This document shows positions 6,820 through 14,655 of a DNA stretch of 22,532 nt, piece by piece (positions within the stretch are counted from its first letter, which is position 1; every line of letters begins with the position of its first letter). A program made the position numbers and the translations under genes. This DNA comes from JAKSCF01 sp028279945 (GTDB lineage: Bacteria; Bacillota; Clostridia; Peptostreptococcales; JAAYPU01): assembly GCA_028279945.1 (NCBI GenBank), contig JANQMT010000010.1, forward strand, positions 1 through 22,532, written 5' to 3'. Under the pieces are notes generated by a model. The model worked only from the letters and a program-made list of their open reading frames with translations, did no database searches and was not told where the DNA came from.

Positions 6820-7434
6820 TTACCTTTTTAAACATGTTATCAAATCGTACATATTATCAGCTAAATGTTTCATAATGGCTATACCTTCCTCGTCTTCTTC
6901 TGCGTTGACATTGCCGCCTTTTCCTGCGACCCCCACATTCCAATACGAAGAGCCGGGAATAATACAGTCATTACATGTGGCCCATAATAAAATCTGTGCA
7001 AAGGCAAAGTTCTGTCCTGCCCTTCTCGCTACTGTAACCGGCGCTACTACTTTACCTGAAAATGCTGTTGTCGTCCATTTATAAGATTCATTTTTTTCCT
7101 TCATTTCATTTGCATACCATCTTCCGGAAAAGCCTGCTCTATCTAAAAGTGCTTTCAGTTCTGATGTTATGGATGCATGGTAAACCGGAGACCCAAACAG
7201 AATACCGTCTGCTTCCATCATTTTAGAAAATATTTCTTGAAAATCATCTTTAACCATACATTGTTTGGCCTTTACACATCCATAACATCCTTTGCAGCCT
7301 GAAATTTGATAGTTGTTTAATCTAATGACTTCTGTGTTCACTTTTTTTTCTTTCAACGGTTCCAATACCTGATCAAGGAAAAAAGCAGTATTGCTTTCAT
7401 CTCTCGGGCTGCCGCAAATACCAATGACTTTCAT
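6820..7434 (-). CDS. Iron-sulfur flavoprotein (NADPH-dependent FMN reductase family)
   Basis: The 204-residue protein has a flavodoxin-like fold. Its FMN phosphate loop is GSPRDESNT (9-17), and GSPVYHAS forms the second flavin loop. A compact cysteine cluster C47-x2-C50-x2-C53-x5-C59 matches the Isf-type [4Fe-4S] motif of strict anaerobes. Such proteins transfer electrons between ferredoxin-like donors and acceptors including oxygen, peroxide or quinones. It is the first gene of the operon, with a GAGGTG site before its ATG and an extended -10 promoter upstream. Its place ahead of a CoA ligase and reductase suggests a redox step on the same substrate, but this is inference. A second, distinct paralogue lies at 12448-13104. 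Confidence 0.88.
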   Translation of the reverse strand: MKVIGICGSPRDESNTAFFLDQVLEPLKEKKVNTEVIRLNNYQISGCKGCYGCVKAKQCMVKDDFQEIFSKMMEADGILFGSPVYHASITSELKALLDRAGFSGRWYANEMKEKNESYKWTTTAFSGKVVAPVTVARRAGQNFAFAQILLWATCNDCIIPGSSYWNVGVAGKGGNVNAEEDEEGIAIMKHLADNMYDLITCLKR

Positions 7435-7468
7435 CTTCTCACCTCATTTGAATCTTATTATTAATTTA

Positions 7469-7500
7469 ATTATACCATCATTCCTGTTTATAAAAATCAA
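7469..7500 (-). promoter_or_regulatory. Candidate extended -10 promoter of the acyl-thioester operon
   Basis: On the minus strand TGGTATAAT (TATAAT at 7469-7474, TG element at 7475-7477) is a perfect extended -10. The only -35-like hexamer, TTGATT (7495-7500), is 20 bases away. The predicted start is near 7462, about 28 bases before the ATG. No terminator is seen between the symporter stop (7518) and this site, so read-through is possible. Confidence 0.5.
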
Positions 7501-7517
7501 CCTATATCCTTTCACTT

Positions 7518-9008
7518 TTATAAATCAATAACAGCCTCTACTCTAGAATCCAGTTTCTCGTGAGTTGCTAAAGATACAAATATGGTTATAGCAACTGCAA
7601 TGGTAATAACATTAAAATACCATGGCAATGCTCCCGGCCATTTAAATCCTGTTAGTGAGAGTAAGTTTAATACCAATGAAACGGATATACCTGCTGCTAC
7701 GCCTTTTCCATTTGCACCCTTCCATAACAAACCTATAATAAATACAGGAAAAGTACCTGACATCAATGTTCCCCAGCCAAATGTTCCTAATATGGCTACC
7801 ATTTCAGCACTGGTTAAAGAGAATAATATGGCAATTAAACCTAAAACCAGCATGGTAATACGAGATACATTGATTTGTTTTTCCGGTGCTATTTTTTTAC
7901 CTAAAGCACTTGGTAAATCACGTGAAATAATATTGGCTGATAATGATAAAAACATACTGGCCGAAGACATGGCAGCTGCTAACACTGCTGCATAAATAAA
8001 TAACTGAGCATATACACCCAAGTAATCCGCAAATACAAATATTGCACTATCTCCTTTAGCCAGAGGCGCTACTGCACCTGTAGCAACCAAGTACAATGCT
8101 CCGTAAGCAACTACTACCGCAAAGAATCCTACTACCATATGAGAAATGGCAGCATATATACCTAGTTTCGGCATATCTTTTGGGTCTTTTAGTGCATACA
8201 TTCTGGTCAAAACTTGAGGCTGCCCAACTGTTCCCAGGATAGGTATGATCATCCACGCCATGGCAATGGACCTAGGAAGAACACCCCATGCATTTAAAAA
8301 ATCAGGTCCAAAAGCTTTTGAAACATCTCCTTGAGTAACCGTACCTGCAGAAGAAACAGCTTTCAACACTTCGCCAAATCCGCCGGTCATTATAAAGAAA
8401 GCTGCAATAATGATGACACCTGCAATAACCATGACCAGACCTTGAAATGCTTGGGTTAATAATCCCCCAACTTCGCCGCTTATGACCATATACAGCGTTA
8501 ATACGCCAAATATCATAAAACCCGTCACAATCGTATTTAATCCCAGTAAGTGACTGAATAATTCAGAACCGGCTTTAATCTGCGCCGCTAAATAGGCAAC
8601 ACACCCTATAAATAATACAATGGATAAAATGGCTTTTATGTAGCGATTGTTATTAAATCTCAGGTCTGAAATATCTCCTAAAGAGGATACAGCTCCTAAT
8701 TCGGCCATAGCCCTGACTTTTTTACCTAGTATCCAATAAGCCATTGCAAAGGCTACAGACGACAGCATCCAAAAGTTCATTGTATTACCTGTAGAATAGA
8801 TAATGCCCGGTACCCCTACTAAAGCAAAAGCACTGGCAACTGCTGCCGTACTGGAAAGGCCAACTGTTAAAGGCCCAAACATACCTGTACTTCCAAAGTA
8901 AGCTTGAGTAGAAGTTACTTTCTTTTTAGCCCACCATCCAATGAGAAATGAAACTAGAATCATCAAAAACGAAAATCCAATAATAGCGATTTTTACACTT
9001 CCTGACAT
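7518..9008 (-). CDS. Sodium:solute symporter (SSS family)
   Basis: The 496-residue protein has about 13 hydrophobic segments with the LeuT-like SSS pattern. Recognisable blocks are GLSSTAAVASAFALVG in the first helices, AAQIKAGSELF, QAFQGLVMVIAG, GQPQVLTRMYALKD, and the sodium-site helix AAAMSSASMFLSLSANIISRDL (about residues 345-366). Members (PutP, PanF, acetate and monocarboxylate carriers) import carboxylates or amino acids with sodium. The substrate here cannot be named. Its ATG directly follows the stop of the upstream small gene, and its GAGGTG site lies inside that gene, so translation is coupled. A divergent TetR gene lies upstream, so the transporter is probably substrate-induced. 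Confidence 0.92.
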   Translation of the reverse strand: MSGSVKIAIIGFSFLMILVSFLIGWWAKKKVTSTQAYFGSTGMFGPLTVGLSSTAAVASAFALVGVPGIIYSTGNTMNFWMLSSVAFAMAYWILGKKVRAMAELGAVSSLGDISDLRFNNNRYIKAILSIVLFIGCVAYLAAQIKAGSELFSHLLGLNTIVTGFMIFGVLTLYMVISGEVGGLLTQAFQGLVMVIAGVIIIAAFFIMTGGFGEVLKAVSSAGTVTQGDVSKAFGPDFLNAWGVLPRSIAMAWMIIPILGTVGQPQVLTRMYALKDPKDMPKLGIYAAISHMVVGFFAVVVAYGALYLVATGAVAPLAKGDSAIFVFADYLGVYAQLFIYAAVLAAAMSSASMFLSLSANIISRDLPSALGKKIAPEKQINVSRITMLVLGLIAILFSLTSAEMVAILGTFGWGTLMSGTFPVFIIGLLWKGANGKGVAAGISVSLVLNLLSLTGFKWPGALPWYFNVITIAVAITIFVSLATHEKLDSRVEAVIDL

Positions 9009-9458
9009 TTACTTCACCTCGCCTTGTTTAGATTGTTTAATTTTATTTTTAAAGTCTTCCCAGTCTTTCTCTGACAGCCACTCATTTTTAAAAACTACAA
9101 ATCCTACTGTCAAAGTGGCTAATCCTCCCAACCAGTAAGTTAAAACAGTCCATGCAAAGGAAGGGTGAAAGCCCATAATTGTGAAATCTGGTATACGTCC
9201 TAAAAATACCTCTGCATAATAATCGGATAGATAAAAGCTTGCACACCATAATACACCAAAAGCCAATAAGGGGTATATTATAATCTTTGAAGATAAAACC
9301 CCGTTCTTTGCTGCTCCTAATACCAAGTGTAAAAGAATCAATATAACACCCAGATACATACCGGCCAAATACTGACCTTTCCACCCAAGAATGGTTATGA
9401 CGATCCATAGAATGCCAATTAACAAAATAATCCCTGTTTTTTTGTTAGAAATATCCAA
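9009..9458 (-). CDS. Small membrane protein, probable partner of the SSS symporter
   Basis: The 149-residue protein has four hydrophobic segments (about residues 9-27, 30-48, 60-78, 101-124) and a charged C-terminal tail (WLSEKDWEDFKNKIKQSKQ). I do not recognise a named family. Its position directly before the symporter, with the two reading frames abutting, recalls SSS carriers preceded by a short membrane protein (the YhdT-PanF arrangement, and similar pairs in anaerobes). The start is TTG, ten bases after GGAGG. The only ATG near the ribosome binding site (9466-9468) opens an out-of-frame seven-codon frame that overlaps this start. It may stabilise or modulate the symporter. Confidence 0.72.
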   Translation of the reverse strand: MDISNKKTGIILLIGILWIVITILGWKGQYLAGMYLGVILILLHLVLGAAKNGVLSSKIIIYPLLAFGVLWCASFYLSDYYAEVFLGRIPDFTIMGFHPSFAWTVLTYWLGGLATLTVGFVVFKNEWLSEKDWEDFKNKIKQSKQGEVK

Positions 9459-9503
9459 AGTCTGTCATCCTCCTTCCAAAAATTAAGATATTATAGCGAA
9501 TTT

Positions 9504-9528
9504 TATGAAACATGAATCACCTTTCATA
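9504..9528. promoter_or_regulatory. Candidate TetR operator at the symporter operon start site
   Basis: TATGAAA (9504-9510) and TTTCATA (9522-9528) form a perfect 7-bp inverted repeat with an 11-base centre. It covers positions about -2 to +23 relative to the predicted start of the symporter operon. The location suits repression by the divergent TetR protein. Confidence 0.45.
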
Positions 9529-9532
9529 TTTT

Positions 9533-9561
9533 ACTTTATCACACAGTCAAATTAATGTCAA
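9533..9561 (-). promoter_or_regulatory. Sigma-A promoter of the symporter operon
   Basis: On the minus strand a consensus TTGACA (9556-9561) and TAAAGT (9533-9538) are exactly 17 bases apart. The predicted start is near 9526, about 70 bases before the TTG start of the small membrane protein. Confidence 0.65.
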
Positions 9562-9610
9562 TTTATAGTTTTAAATTTTCTGATAATTCTTTTTTACTTT
9601 TCTCATAGAC

Positions 9611-9639
9611 TTGAAATACAGCGTCTTGTCTGCTACACT
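9611..9639 (+). promoter_or_regulatory. Sigma-A promoter of the TetR gene
   Basis: TTGAAA (9611-9616) and TACACT (9634-9639) are 17 bases apart. The predicted start is near 9646, 26 bases before the start codon. No copy of the TATGAAA repeat is seen here, so autoregulation through that site is not indicated. Confidence 0.6.
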
Positions 9640-9671
9640 TTTGTAAAGGAACGGAAAAAAGAGGTGGTACT

Positions 9672-10265
9672 TTGGACTTATTAAAACAACCCAAAACGCA
9701 ACGTGGAAGAGATACCTTAGAAAACATATGCAAAGCAGCAGAAGCGCTTTTTAGTTTACAAGGATACTATAATACTTCAATTAACGATATAACGCGTATG
9801 GCTGATATTGCCCCTGGTACGTTTTATATATATTTTAAAGATAAAATAAGTGTTTTCAAGTATTTGGTCGAACATTTAAATGAGATTCTTCGACTGGAGA
9901 TTCGTGAAGCCATCAAGGATTGTACAACGCGGTATGATATGGAATATGAAGGATTTAAAGCTTTTTTTAATTTCTTAAAGCATCACAGAGGCTTATACAA
10001 AATCATTTGGGAAGCCCAATTTGTCGATGAAGAAACTTTTAAAGATTATTACGAAAACATTGCAAAAGGCTATATAAAGCAAATTAAAAAAGCTCAAAAA
10101 AATGGGGAAATGGTGGATGACATTGATGCGAAAACTCTGGCTTATTGTTTTATCGGAGTTGGTAATTTCATAGGTTTAAAGTGGATCATTTTTGATGATG
10201 AATGTGTTACAGATGAGATCATTGATGATGTTATGAAGTTTTTAAGGAATGGAGCATTTAAATAG
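9672..10265 (+). CDS. TetR/AcrR family transcriptional regulator
   Basis: The 197-residue protein has an N-terminal helix-turn-helix: ICKAAEALFSLQGYYNTSINDITRMADIAPGTFYIYFKDK spans about residues 19-58 and matches the TetR DNA-binding signature. A helical ligand-binding and dimerisation domain follows. It starts at TTG with GAGGTGG just upstream; no upstream ATG is in frame, and the TTG puts the helix-turn-helix at its usual distance from the N-terminus. It is divergent from the small membrane protein-symporter operon, whose start site carries a 7-bp inverted repeat, so it most likely represses that operon. The effector is unknown. An acyl-CoA or imported carboxylate would fit the neighbourhood. 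Confidence 0.9.
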   Translation: MDLLKQPKTQRGRDTLENICKAAEALFSLQGYYNTSINDITRMADIAPGTFYIYFKDKISVFKYLVEHLNEILRLEIREAIKDCTTRYDMEYEGFKAFFNFLKHHRGLYKIIWEAQFVDEETFKDYYENIAKGYIKQIKKAQKNGEMVDDIDAKTLAYCFIGVGNFIGLKWIIFDDECVTDEIIDDVMKFLRNGAFK

Positions 10266-10281
10266 CAGTTTAGTTGTTCTA

Positions 10282-10322
10282 TAAAAAAAAATTCATCCTT
10301 TTCTGCTACAAAAGGATGAATT
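10282..10322 (-). terminator. Intrinsic terminator after the deacetylase operon
   Basis: A perfect 13-bp stem (AATTCATCCTTTT at 10290-10302, AAAAGGATGAATT at 10310-10322) with a seven-base loop is followed on the minus strand by eight T residues (10282-10289). On the plus strand only TT follows, so termination of the TetR gene here would be weak. Confidence 0.85.
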
Positions 10323-10362
10323 CTATCTGCTAATAACTTCATTTATTTTTAAATAATCATAG

Positions 10363-11181
10363 TTATTTATTTATATATTTTTCTGCAGTTTGATAGCATG
10401 TTGTAAATTCTATATTGGTATTGCCTTTAATATGTTGGATAACATTTTCTAACACTTTCATCCTTGCAGGACGTCCAATTACTTGAGGGTGACAGGTCAA
10501 AATAAAGCAAATATCCGAATTTTCTTCTTTGCAGAATTCTTCATACAAGCCATCAAATTCAGCATTCCAAAAATCTTCAACCGATGAAATAGGCTGCATC
10601 GCTTTTCCTACGATTCGTACACTATACAACCAAAACGCTGCATCATCTAATGCCCAGTGAATAGGAAGTTCAACTATGTTTGACTTTTCACCAAATACTT
10701 CTAAATACCCAATACGATCCGTGTGCATCATATTGCTTGAATATTTGAATCCCATTTCTCTTATGATGTCAAAGGTATGTTCACTAAATTCCCAGGCCGG
10801 CGACCTATACCCTTTTGGTGCTTCCCCAATTAGGTCTTCAAGTATTTTACCGGTCTTTACATATTCTTCTTTCTCAGCTTCTCTTGATGGAAGTTGATCC
10901 GGATAAGTATGACTATAGCTATGATTACCAATTTCATGATGCTTACCTGCTATTTTCTTTACCATTTCAGGATACCTTTCGGCTATCATGCCCGGTACAA
11001 AGAAAGTTCCCGGTACTTGATATTTATCCAACAATTCCAATATTCTAGGCACCCCTTCTACAATTCCATATTGACCCAAAGAAGTACATACAGGTCTTTT
11101 CAAATTTTCTGGGTCTCTCGATGCCCAAAGGGATTCACCATCTACATCAAACGTCAACATGACCGGCATTTTTTTATTCAT
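10363..11181 (-). CDS. NodB-domain polysaccharide deacetylase-like amidohydrolase (PuuE/PgdA-like)
   Basis: The 272-residue carbohydrate-esterase-4 fold has LTFDVDGES near the N-terminus (metal and catalytic Asp12/Asp14), the metal motif HEIGNHSYSH (His87, His91), YRSPAWE (125-131) and a late His231 in TCHPQVIGRPAR. There is no signal peptide, so it acts in the cytoplasm. FDVDGES and HPQ...GRP..R are typical of the cytoplasmic branch, which includes PuuE-type allantoinases and H. pylori PgdA-like enzymes, rather than secreted chitin or peptidoglycan deacetylases. It probably hydrolyses a small amide or imide. It lies 15 bases after the M20 hydrolase gene, with GGGGG nine bases before the ATG, and ends the operon at a strong terminator. 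Confidence 0.85.
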   Translation of the reverse strand: MNKKMPVMLTFDVDGESLWASRDPENLKRPVCTSLGQYGIVEGVPRILELLDKYQVPGTFFVPGMIAERYPEMVKKIAGKHHEIGNHSYSHTYPDQLPSREAEKEEYVKTGKILEDLIGEAPKGYRSPAWEFSEHTFDIIREMGFKYSSNMMHTDRIGYLEVFGEKSNIVELPIHWALDDAAFWLYSVRIVGKAMQPISSVEDFWNAEFDGLYEEFCKEENSDICFILTCHPQVIGRPARMKVLENVIQHIKGNTNIEFTTCYQTAEKYINK

Positions 11182-11196
11182 CTCACAGTTCCCCCT

Positions 11197-12357
11197 TTAT
11201 CGATTTAAATACTGTATTGCTGAATCTGCATATATCTCAGCTACTCTTGCTATGCGTTCAACCAAAACTTTTTCATTAGCAGTATGGGATTCGTTGGCAC
11301 TTCCTGGCCCTAATATGACGACTGGAATCCCGGCATGGAAAATATGTGATGCATCTGTACAACCACCTTTACCCCTAATCCCAGGTACTGCGCCGGTAAT
11401 TCTTTCATAAGAATGAACGATATCTTTCAACATTTGCTCATCTTGGTCGATCACATAAGGATCCCATCCCTTGTTAACCACTTCAACAGTTATTTTAAAA
11501 CCTTGTCCCATTAGAGGCTCTATGGCTTCCGTAATCTGTGCTATGACTTTATCTTCTGTTTCTCCGGGCATCATTCTACGATCAATAAGCAGTGTACATT
11601 CTTCAGGAATAATATTAGATTGAATGCCGCCGGAAATCTTGGTTACGGACAAACTCGGTTCTTTTAATCCCCACTCAAACAAATCATGACGAGCGTCAAA
11701 TTGTATGTTTTTAATGGCTTCAATGACCTTTGCAGCATATTCTACCGCATTATTACCCACATGGGGTCTGCCTGCATGGCACGCTTTTCCTAAAATCTTT
11801 ATTTCTATCCATCTTAATCCCCGCTGAGCACTTTCAATGTAAAAATCTGTAGGCTCAGATACTACTGCACTATCAAATTGTGTTCCCAGCTTATCCAGAA
11901 GCATCAATGTGCCATTTTTGCTTCCTGTTTCTTCATCTCCAATACCTGTAAAGACAATTTGCCCCTTTAACCGGATATTGTTCTTTTTAATTTCTTTTAA
12001 AGCCAGCATCATGGCTGCTATGCCGCTTTTCATATCACTAGCACCACGGCCATATATAAAACCATCTTTATATACGGCTTCATACGGATGTGTATCCCAG
12101 TTGTCTCCTGCCGGAACAACATCAAAATGACCGTTCCATAGGATTTTTCGACCTGAATCATCACCTAACATGGCAACCACATTGTCCACATACTCACTTC
12201 TAACAATTCTTGCTAAAATATTATTTTCAATCAGCCAACATTTTATAAACTCCGCACATTCGCTTACATCTCCAGGTGGATTGACACTTGGGATTCGAAT
12301 CAATTGCAGTGTTAATTCTTTGGCTTCAATTTCATCAATCTTTATTTTTTCTTTCAT
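11197..12357 (-). CDS. M20 family metallo-amidohydrolase (ArgE/DapE-type deacylase)
   Basis: The 386-residue protein has the complete di-zinc site of M20 enzymes: His77 and catalytic Asp79 in WNGHFDVVP, bridging Asp108 in GRGASDMKSG, catalytic Glu142-Glu143 in GDEETG, Glu168 in VSEPT, and a final His358 in NESHTANE. The lid/dimerisation domain includes the conserved CHAGRPHVGNNAVEYA. Relatives remove acyl groups from N-acyl amino acids (acetylornithine, succinyl-diaminopimelate) or carbamoyl groups. Lack of other arginine or lysine pathway genes nearby argues for a catabolic role. An AAGGGG site precedes the ATG. It sits between an iron-sulfur flavoprotein and the deacetylase-like gene. Confidence 0.9.
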   Translation of the reverse strand: MKEKIKIDEIEAKELTLQLIRIPSVNPPGDVSECAEFIKCWLIENNILARIVRSEYVDNVVAMLGDDSGRKILWNGHFDVVPAGDNWDTHPYEAVYKDGFIYGRGASDMKSGIAAMMLALKEIKKNNIRLKGQIVFTGIGDEETGSKNGTLMLLDKLGTQFDSAVVSEPTDFYIESAQRGLRWIEIKILGKACHAGRPHVGNNAVEYAAKVIEAIKNIQFDARHDLFEWGLKEPSLSVTKISGGIQSNIIPEECTLLIDRRMMPGETEDKVIAQITEAIEPLMGQGFKITVEVVNKGWDPYVIDQDEQMLKDIVHSYERITGAVPGIRGKGGCTDASHIFHAGIPVVILGPGSANESHTANEKVLVERIARVAEIYADSAIQYLNR

Positions 12358-12447
12358 TTTATTTTCCCCTTTACTACTATTTCCATAAAATTTTTTCGAT
12401 ATCTAGGTCTATATCCTTTTAACCTTCTTTCTTCTATACCACCACAA

Positions 12448-13104
12448 TTATTTATTTAACATAGATAATACTTCTGCCATTCTTCTGCCAACCATCTTTG
12501 CACTTTTAACGCCTAGTTCGTCCTGCAGTACGGCTTTTCTTGAAGCACCTTTTTCAGGATATGTCGTAGCTGATGCTCCCAAATAACATCCTGGTGTTGG
12601 ATCAGGTCCTGTTCCAACCACAATCATATTGTGTACCAAGAAGTAATAATGAATGGCTTGGAGTGTAAATTCTTGGCCACCATTCCGGTTGCCACCTACC
12701 ACCAATCCAGCACCGATCTTATTGCTAAGGGTATATTTCCATTTACTTTTTGAATAACGCAACAAACCTTCTGTTCTATCCATGAAAGTTTTTAACTGAG
12801 CTGTCATAGAACCAAAGTAAACAGGTGAACCGATAAGCAATCCATCGCATTCTTCTAATTTTGGATATAATAAATTCATATCATCTTCAAAAGCTATACA
12901 TGGGTAGTCCCTATTAGCTGCTACTTCATTACAGCATGCAAAACAAGAGTTGCAATTTTCTATTTTATAGTCTCTTAAGTAGAGAATCTCTGTTCTAATA
13001 TTTTCCTCTTTTGCTGCCTCTTCTAATGCTATTTTTAATAAAATATCTACATTTGCATTTTTTCTAGGGCTTGCAGATATACCGAAAATCATTTTTTCTT
13101 TCAT
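12448..13104 (-). CDS. Second iron-sulfur flavoprotein (NADPH-dependent FMN reductase family)
   Basis: The 218-residue flavodoxin-fold protein has the FMN loop ISASPRKNANVD (9-20), the cysteine cluster C51-x2-C54-x2-C57-C58 followed by Cys69, GSPVYFGSMTAQLKTFMDR, and a VVGGNRNGGQE loop. It belongs to the same broad family as the gene at 6820-7434. The cluster differs: an extra adjacent Cys and a wider gap (10 residues) to the last Cys, plus an extra region around PDPTPGCYLGA. It is therefore not a recent duplicate. It precedes the M20 gene with a 90-base gap and may be the first gene of that operon. A weak AAAGGATG site precedes the ATG. No convincing sigma-A promoter was found upstream. Confidence 0.87.
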   Translation of the reverse strand: MKEKMIFGISASPRKNANVDILLKIALEEAAKEENIRTEILYLRDYKIENCNSCFACCNEVAANRDYPCIAFEDDMNLLYPKLEECDGLLIGSPVYFGSMTAQLKTFMDRTEGLLRYSKSKWKYTLSNKIGAGLVVGGNRNGGQEFTLQAIHYYFLVHNMIVVGTGPDPTPGCYLGASATTYPEKGASRKAVLQDELGVKSAKMVGRRMAEVLSMLNK

Positions 13105-13201
13105 AATTATTTCATCCTTTATTTATTTTTTGTATATCAAATTTTTGTGGAATATCATAAAGTAGCATCTCAATACAATATGTAAATTCCAATAATAAAT
13201 A

Positions 13202-13254
13202 GTAGCAAATTATAATTGCTACATTGAAATAACCCTCAAAATAGGGATTATTTC
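13202..13254 (-). terminator. Tandem hairpins downstream of the TRAP operon
   Basis: Two adjacent inverted repeats are GTAGCAA/TTGCTAC (13202-13208, 13216-13222) and GAAATAA-CCCT/AGGG-TTATTTC (13226-13254, one bulged base). Neither is followed by a real T run. They may slow 3' decay or act as a weak terminator for the TRAP transcript. The remainder of 13105-13352 shows nothing clear. Confidence 0.3.
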
Positions 13255-13352
13255 TGAATATATATTCTTCAATTTTCCAATTATCTTTCAATTCAACATA
13301 AACTAAAAGAAAAATAGAATTGGGAAAAGACTAATAAAATCAATCTAAATGA

Positions 13353-14636
13353 TTAGCGGCCCAGAAGCTGCAATAAGCCAAGACTAACTCCAGGAATAAA
13401 TGTTATAATGATCAGGGCAACAATCATCCCATATATAAATGGTGTTGCTTTTTTAACAATTCTATCTATTGAAATGCCTGTCATTCCTGACGCAACAAAT
13501 AGATTCATTGCCACTGGCGGCGTTACGAACCCAATCGCAAGATTGATTGTCATAAATAACCCAAGATGTACTGGGTCAATCCCAAAAGGTTCAATTACTT
13601 TTAATAAGATGGGAGCAAAGATAATAATTGCTGACATTGTGTCAAGAAGCATTCCAGCCAATAATAAGAACATATTAATAATTAGTAAAATGACGATTAT
13701 GTTAGTAGAAACCGATAATAAAAATTCTCTAATTAAATCTGGCACTCCAAACATGGCAAGAAGACTTCCAAGCGCCGCTGCTGGGGCAAATGTTAACATA
13801 ATTCCACCCACAAAAGAAGTATTTTTATCCAACATTTTAAAAAGATCTTTCCACTTTAGTTCTTTATAAATAAATATACCGACTATGATGCCGTAAAAAA
13901 TCGCAATGATTGCAGCTTCTGTAGGCGTAAAGACTCCACCATAGATTCCTCCAAGTATTAAAAAAGGCATAAAAAGTGCCCATTTTGCGTCCCAAACTGC
14001 AAGCATTAATTCTTTTAAACTAGCTTTTTCACCATTTCCTTTATATCTTTTTTTAGCCGATATGAATCTTGATATAACTATCAATATGGCTGCAACTACT
14101 ATGGCAGGACCAAACCCGCCAATAAACAAATCACCTATAGAAGTATTGGTTACGACGCCATAAACAACAAGAGGTATGCTGGGCGGAACAATAATTCCTA
14201 ATCCACCTGCAACTGAAACTAATCCAGCTGAGTAATCATGTTCGTACCCAGCTTCCAGCATATGGGGAATAATAATTGTACCAATAGCAGCAACCGTTGC
14301 AGGCGCTGACCCAGAGATAGCACCAAAGAATAAACAAGCTAGGATTGTAACAGTCCCTAAACCTCCGGTTGTATGTCCAACCATTTTATTTGCAACATTT
14401 ACAAGCCTTTTTGACAATCCACCAGTCTCCATAATCGCGCCAGCCATTATGAAACACGGAACTGCTAACAATGGTAATGTATCTAATCCTGAATACATAG
14501 ACTGTGCAATAAAAGTGAGTGTGGTTGTTCCAAAAAATAAAGCTGATGAAAGCATTCCCAATAATAACGAGATACCGATTGGAACCCCAATAACTAAAAA
14601 TATTGCAGCAACTCCAATTAAGACTAATAGTTCCAC
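13353..14636 (-). CDS. dctM: TRAP transporter large membrane subunit DctM
   Basis: The 427-residue polytopic protein has about 12 membrane segments. It shows DctM/TRAP-large-permease signatures: AVPCFIMAGAIMETGGLSKRLVN (about 58-80), FGAISGSAPATVAAIGTIIIP, GIIVPPSIPLVVYGV, and NLAIGFVTPPVAMNLFVA near the C-terminus. With DctQ it forms the sodium-driven channel that receives substrate from DctP. The start is GTG, seven bases after GGAGG; the overlapping ATG at 14636-14638 is out of frame and stops at once. It lies 19 bases after dctQ and is the last gene of the transporter operon. The substrate is probably an organic carboxylate. Confidence 0.95.
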   Translation of the reverse strand: MELLVLIGVAAIFLVIGVPIGISLLLGMLSSALFFGTTTLTFIAQSMYSGLDTLPLLAVPCFIMAGAIMETGGLSKRLVNVANKMVGHTTGGLGTVTILACLFFGAISGSAPATVAAIGTIIIPHMLEAGYEHDYSAGLVSVAGGLGIIVPPSIPLVVYGVVTNTSIGDLFIGGFGPAIVVAAILIVISRFISAKKRYKGNGEKASLKELMLAVWDAKWALFMPFLILGGIYGGVFTPTEAAIIAIFYGIIVGIFIYKELKWKDLFKMLDKNTSFVGGIMLTFAPAAALGSLLAMFGVPDLIREFLLSVSTNIIVILLIINMFLLLAGMLLDTMSAIIIFAPILLKVIEPFGIDPVHLGLFMTINLAIGFVTPPVAMNLFVASGMTGISIDRIVKKATPFIYGMIVALIIITFIPGVSLGLLQLLGR

Positions 14637-14655
14637 ATTTCTACCTCCTATCTAT

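Noticed and set aside
7582..7995. 137-codon plus-strand frame opposite the symporter gene, and a similar one at 13408-13869 opposite dctM
   Set aside because: Antisense to clear membrane protein genes, no ribosome binding site, and composition is that of a mirror of hydrophobic codons.
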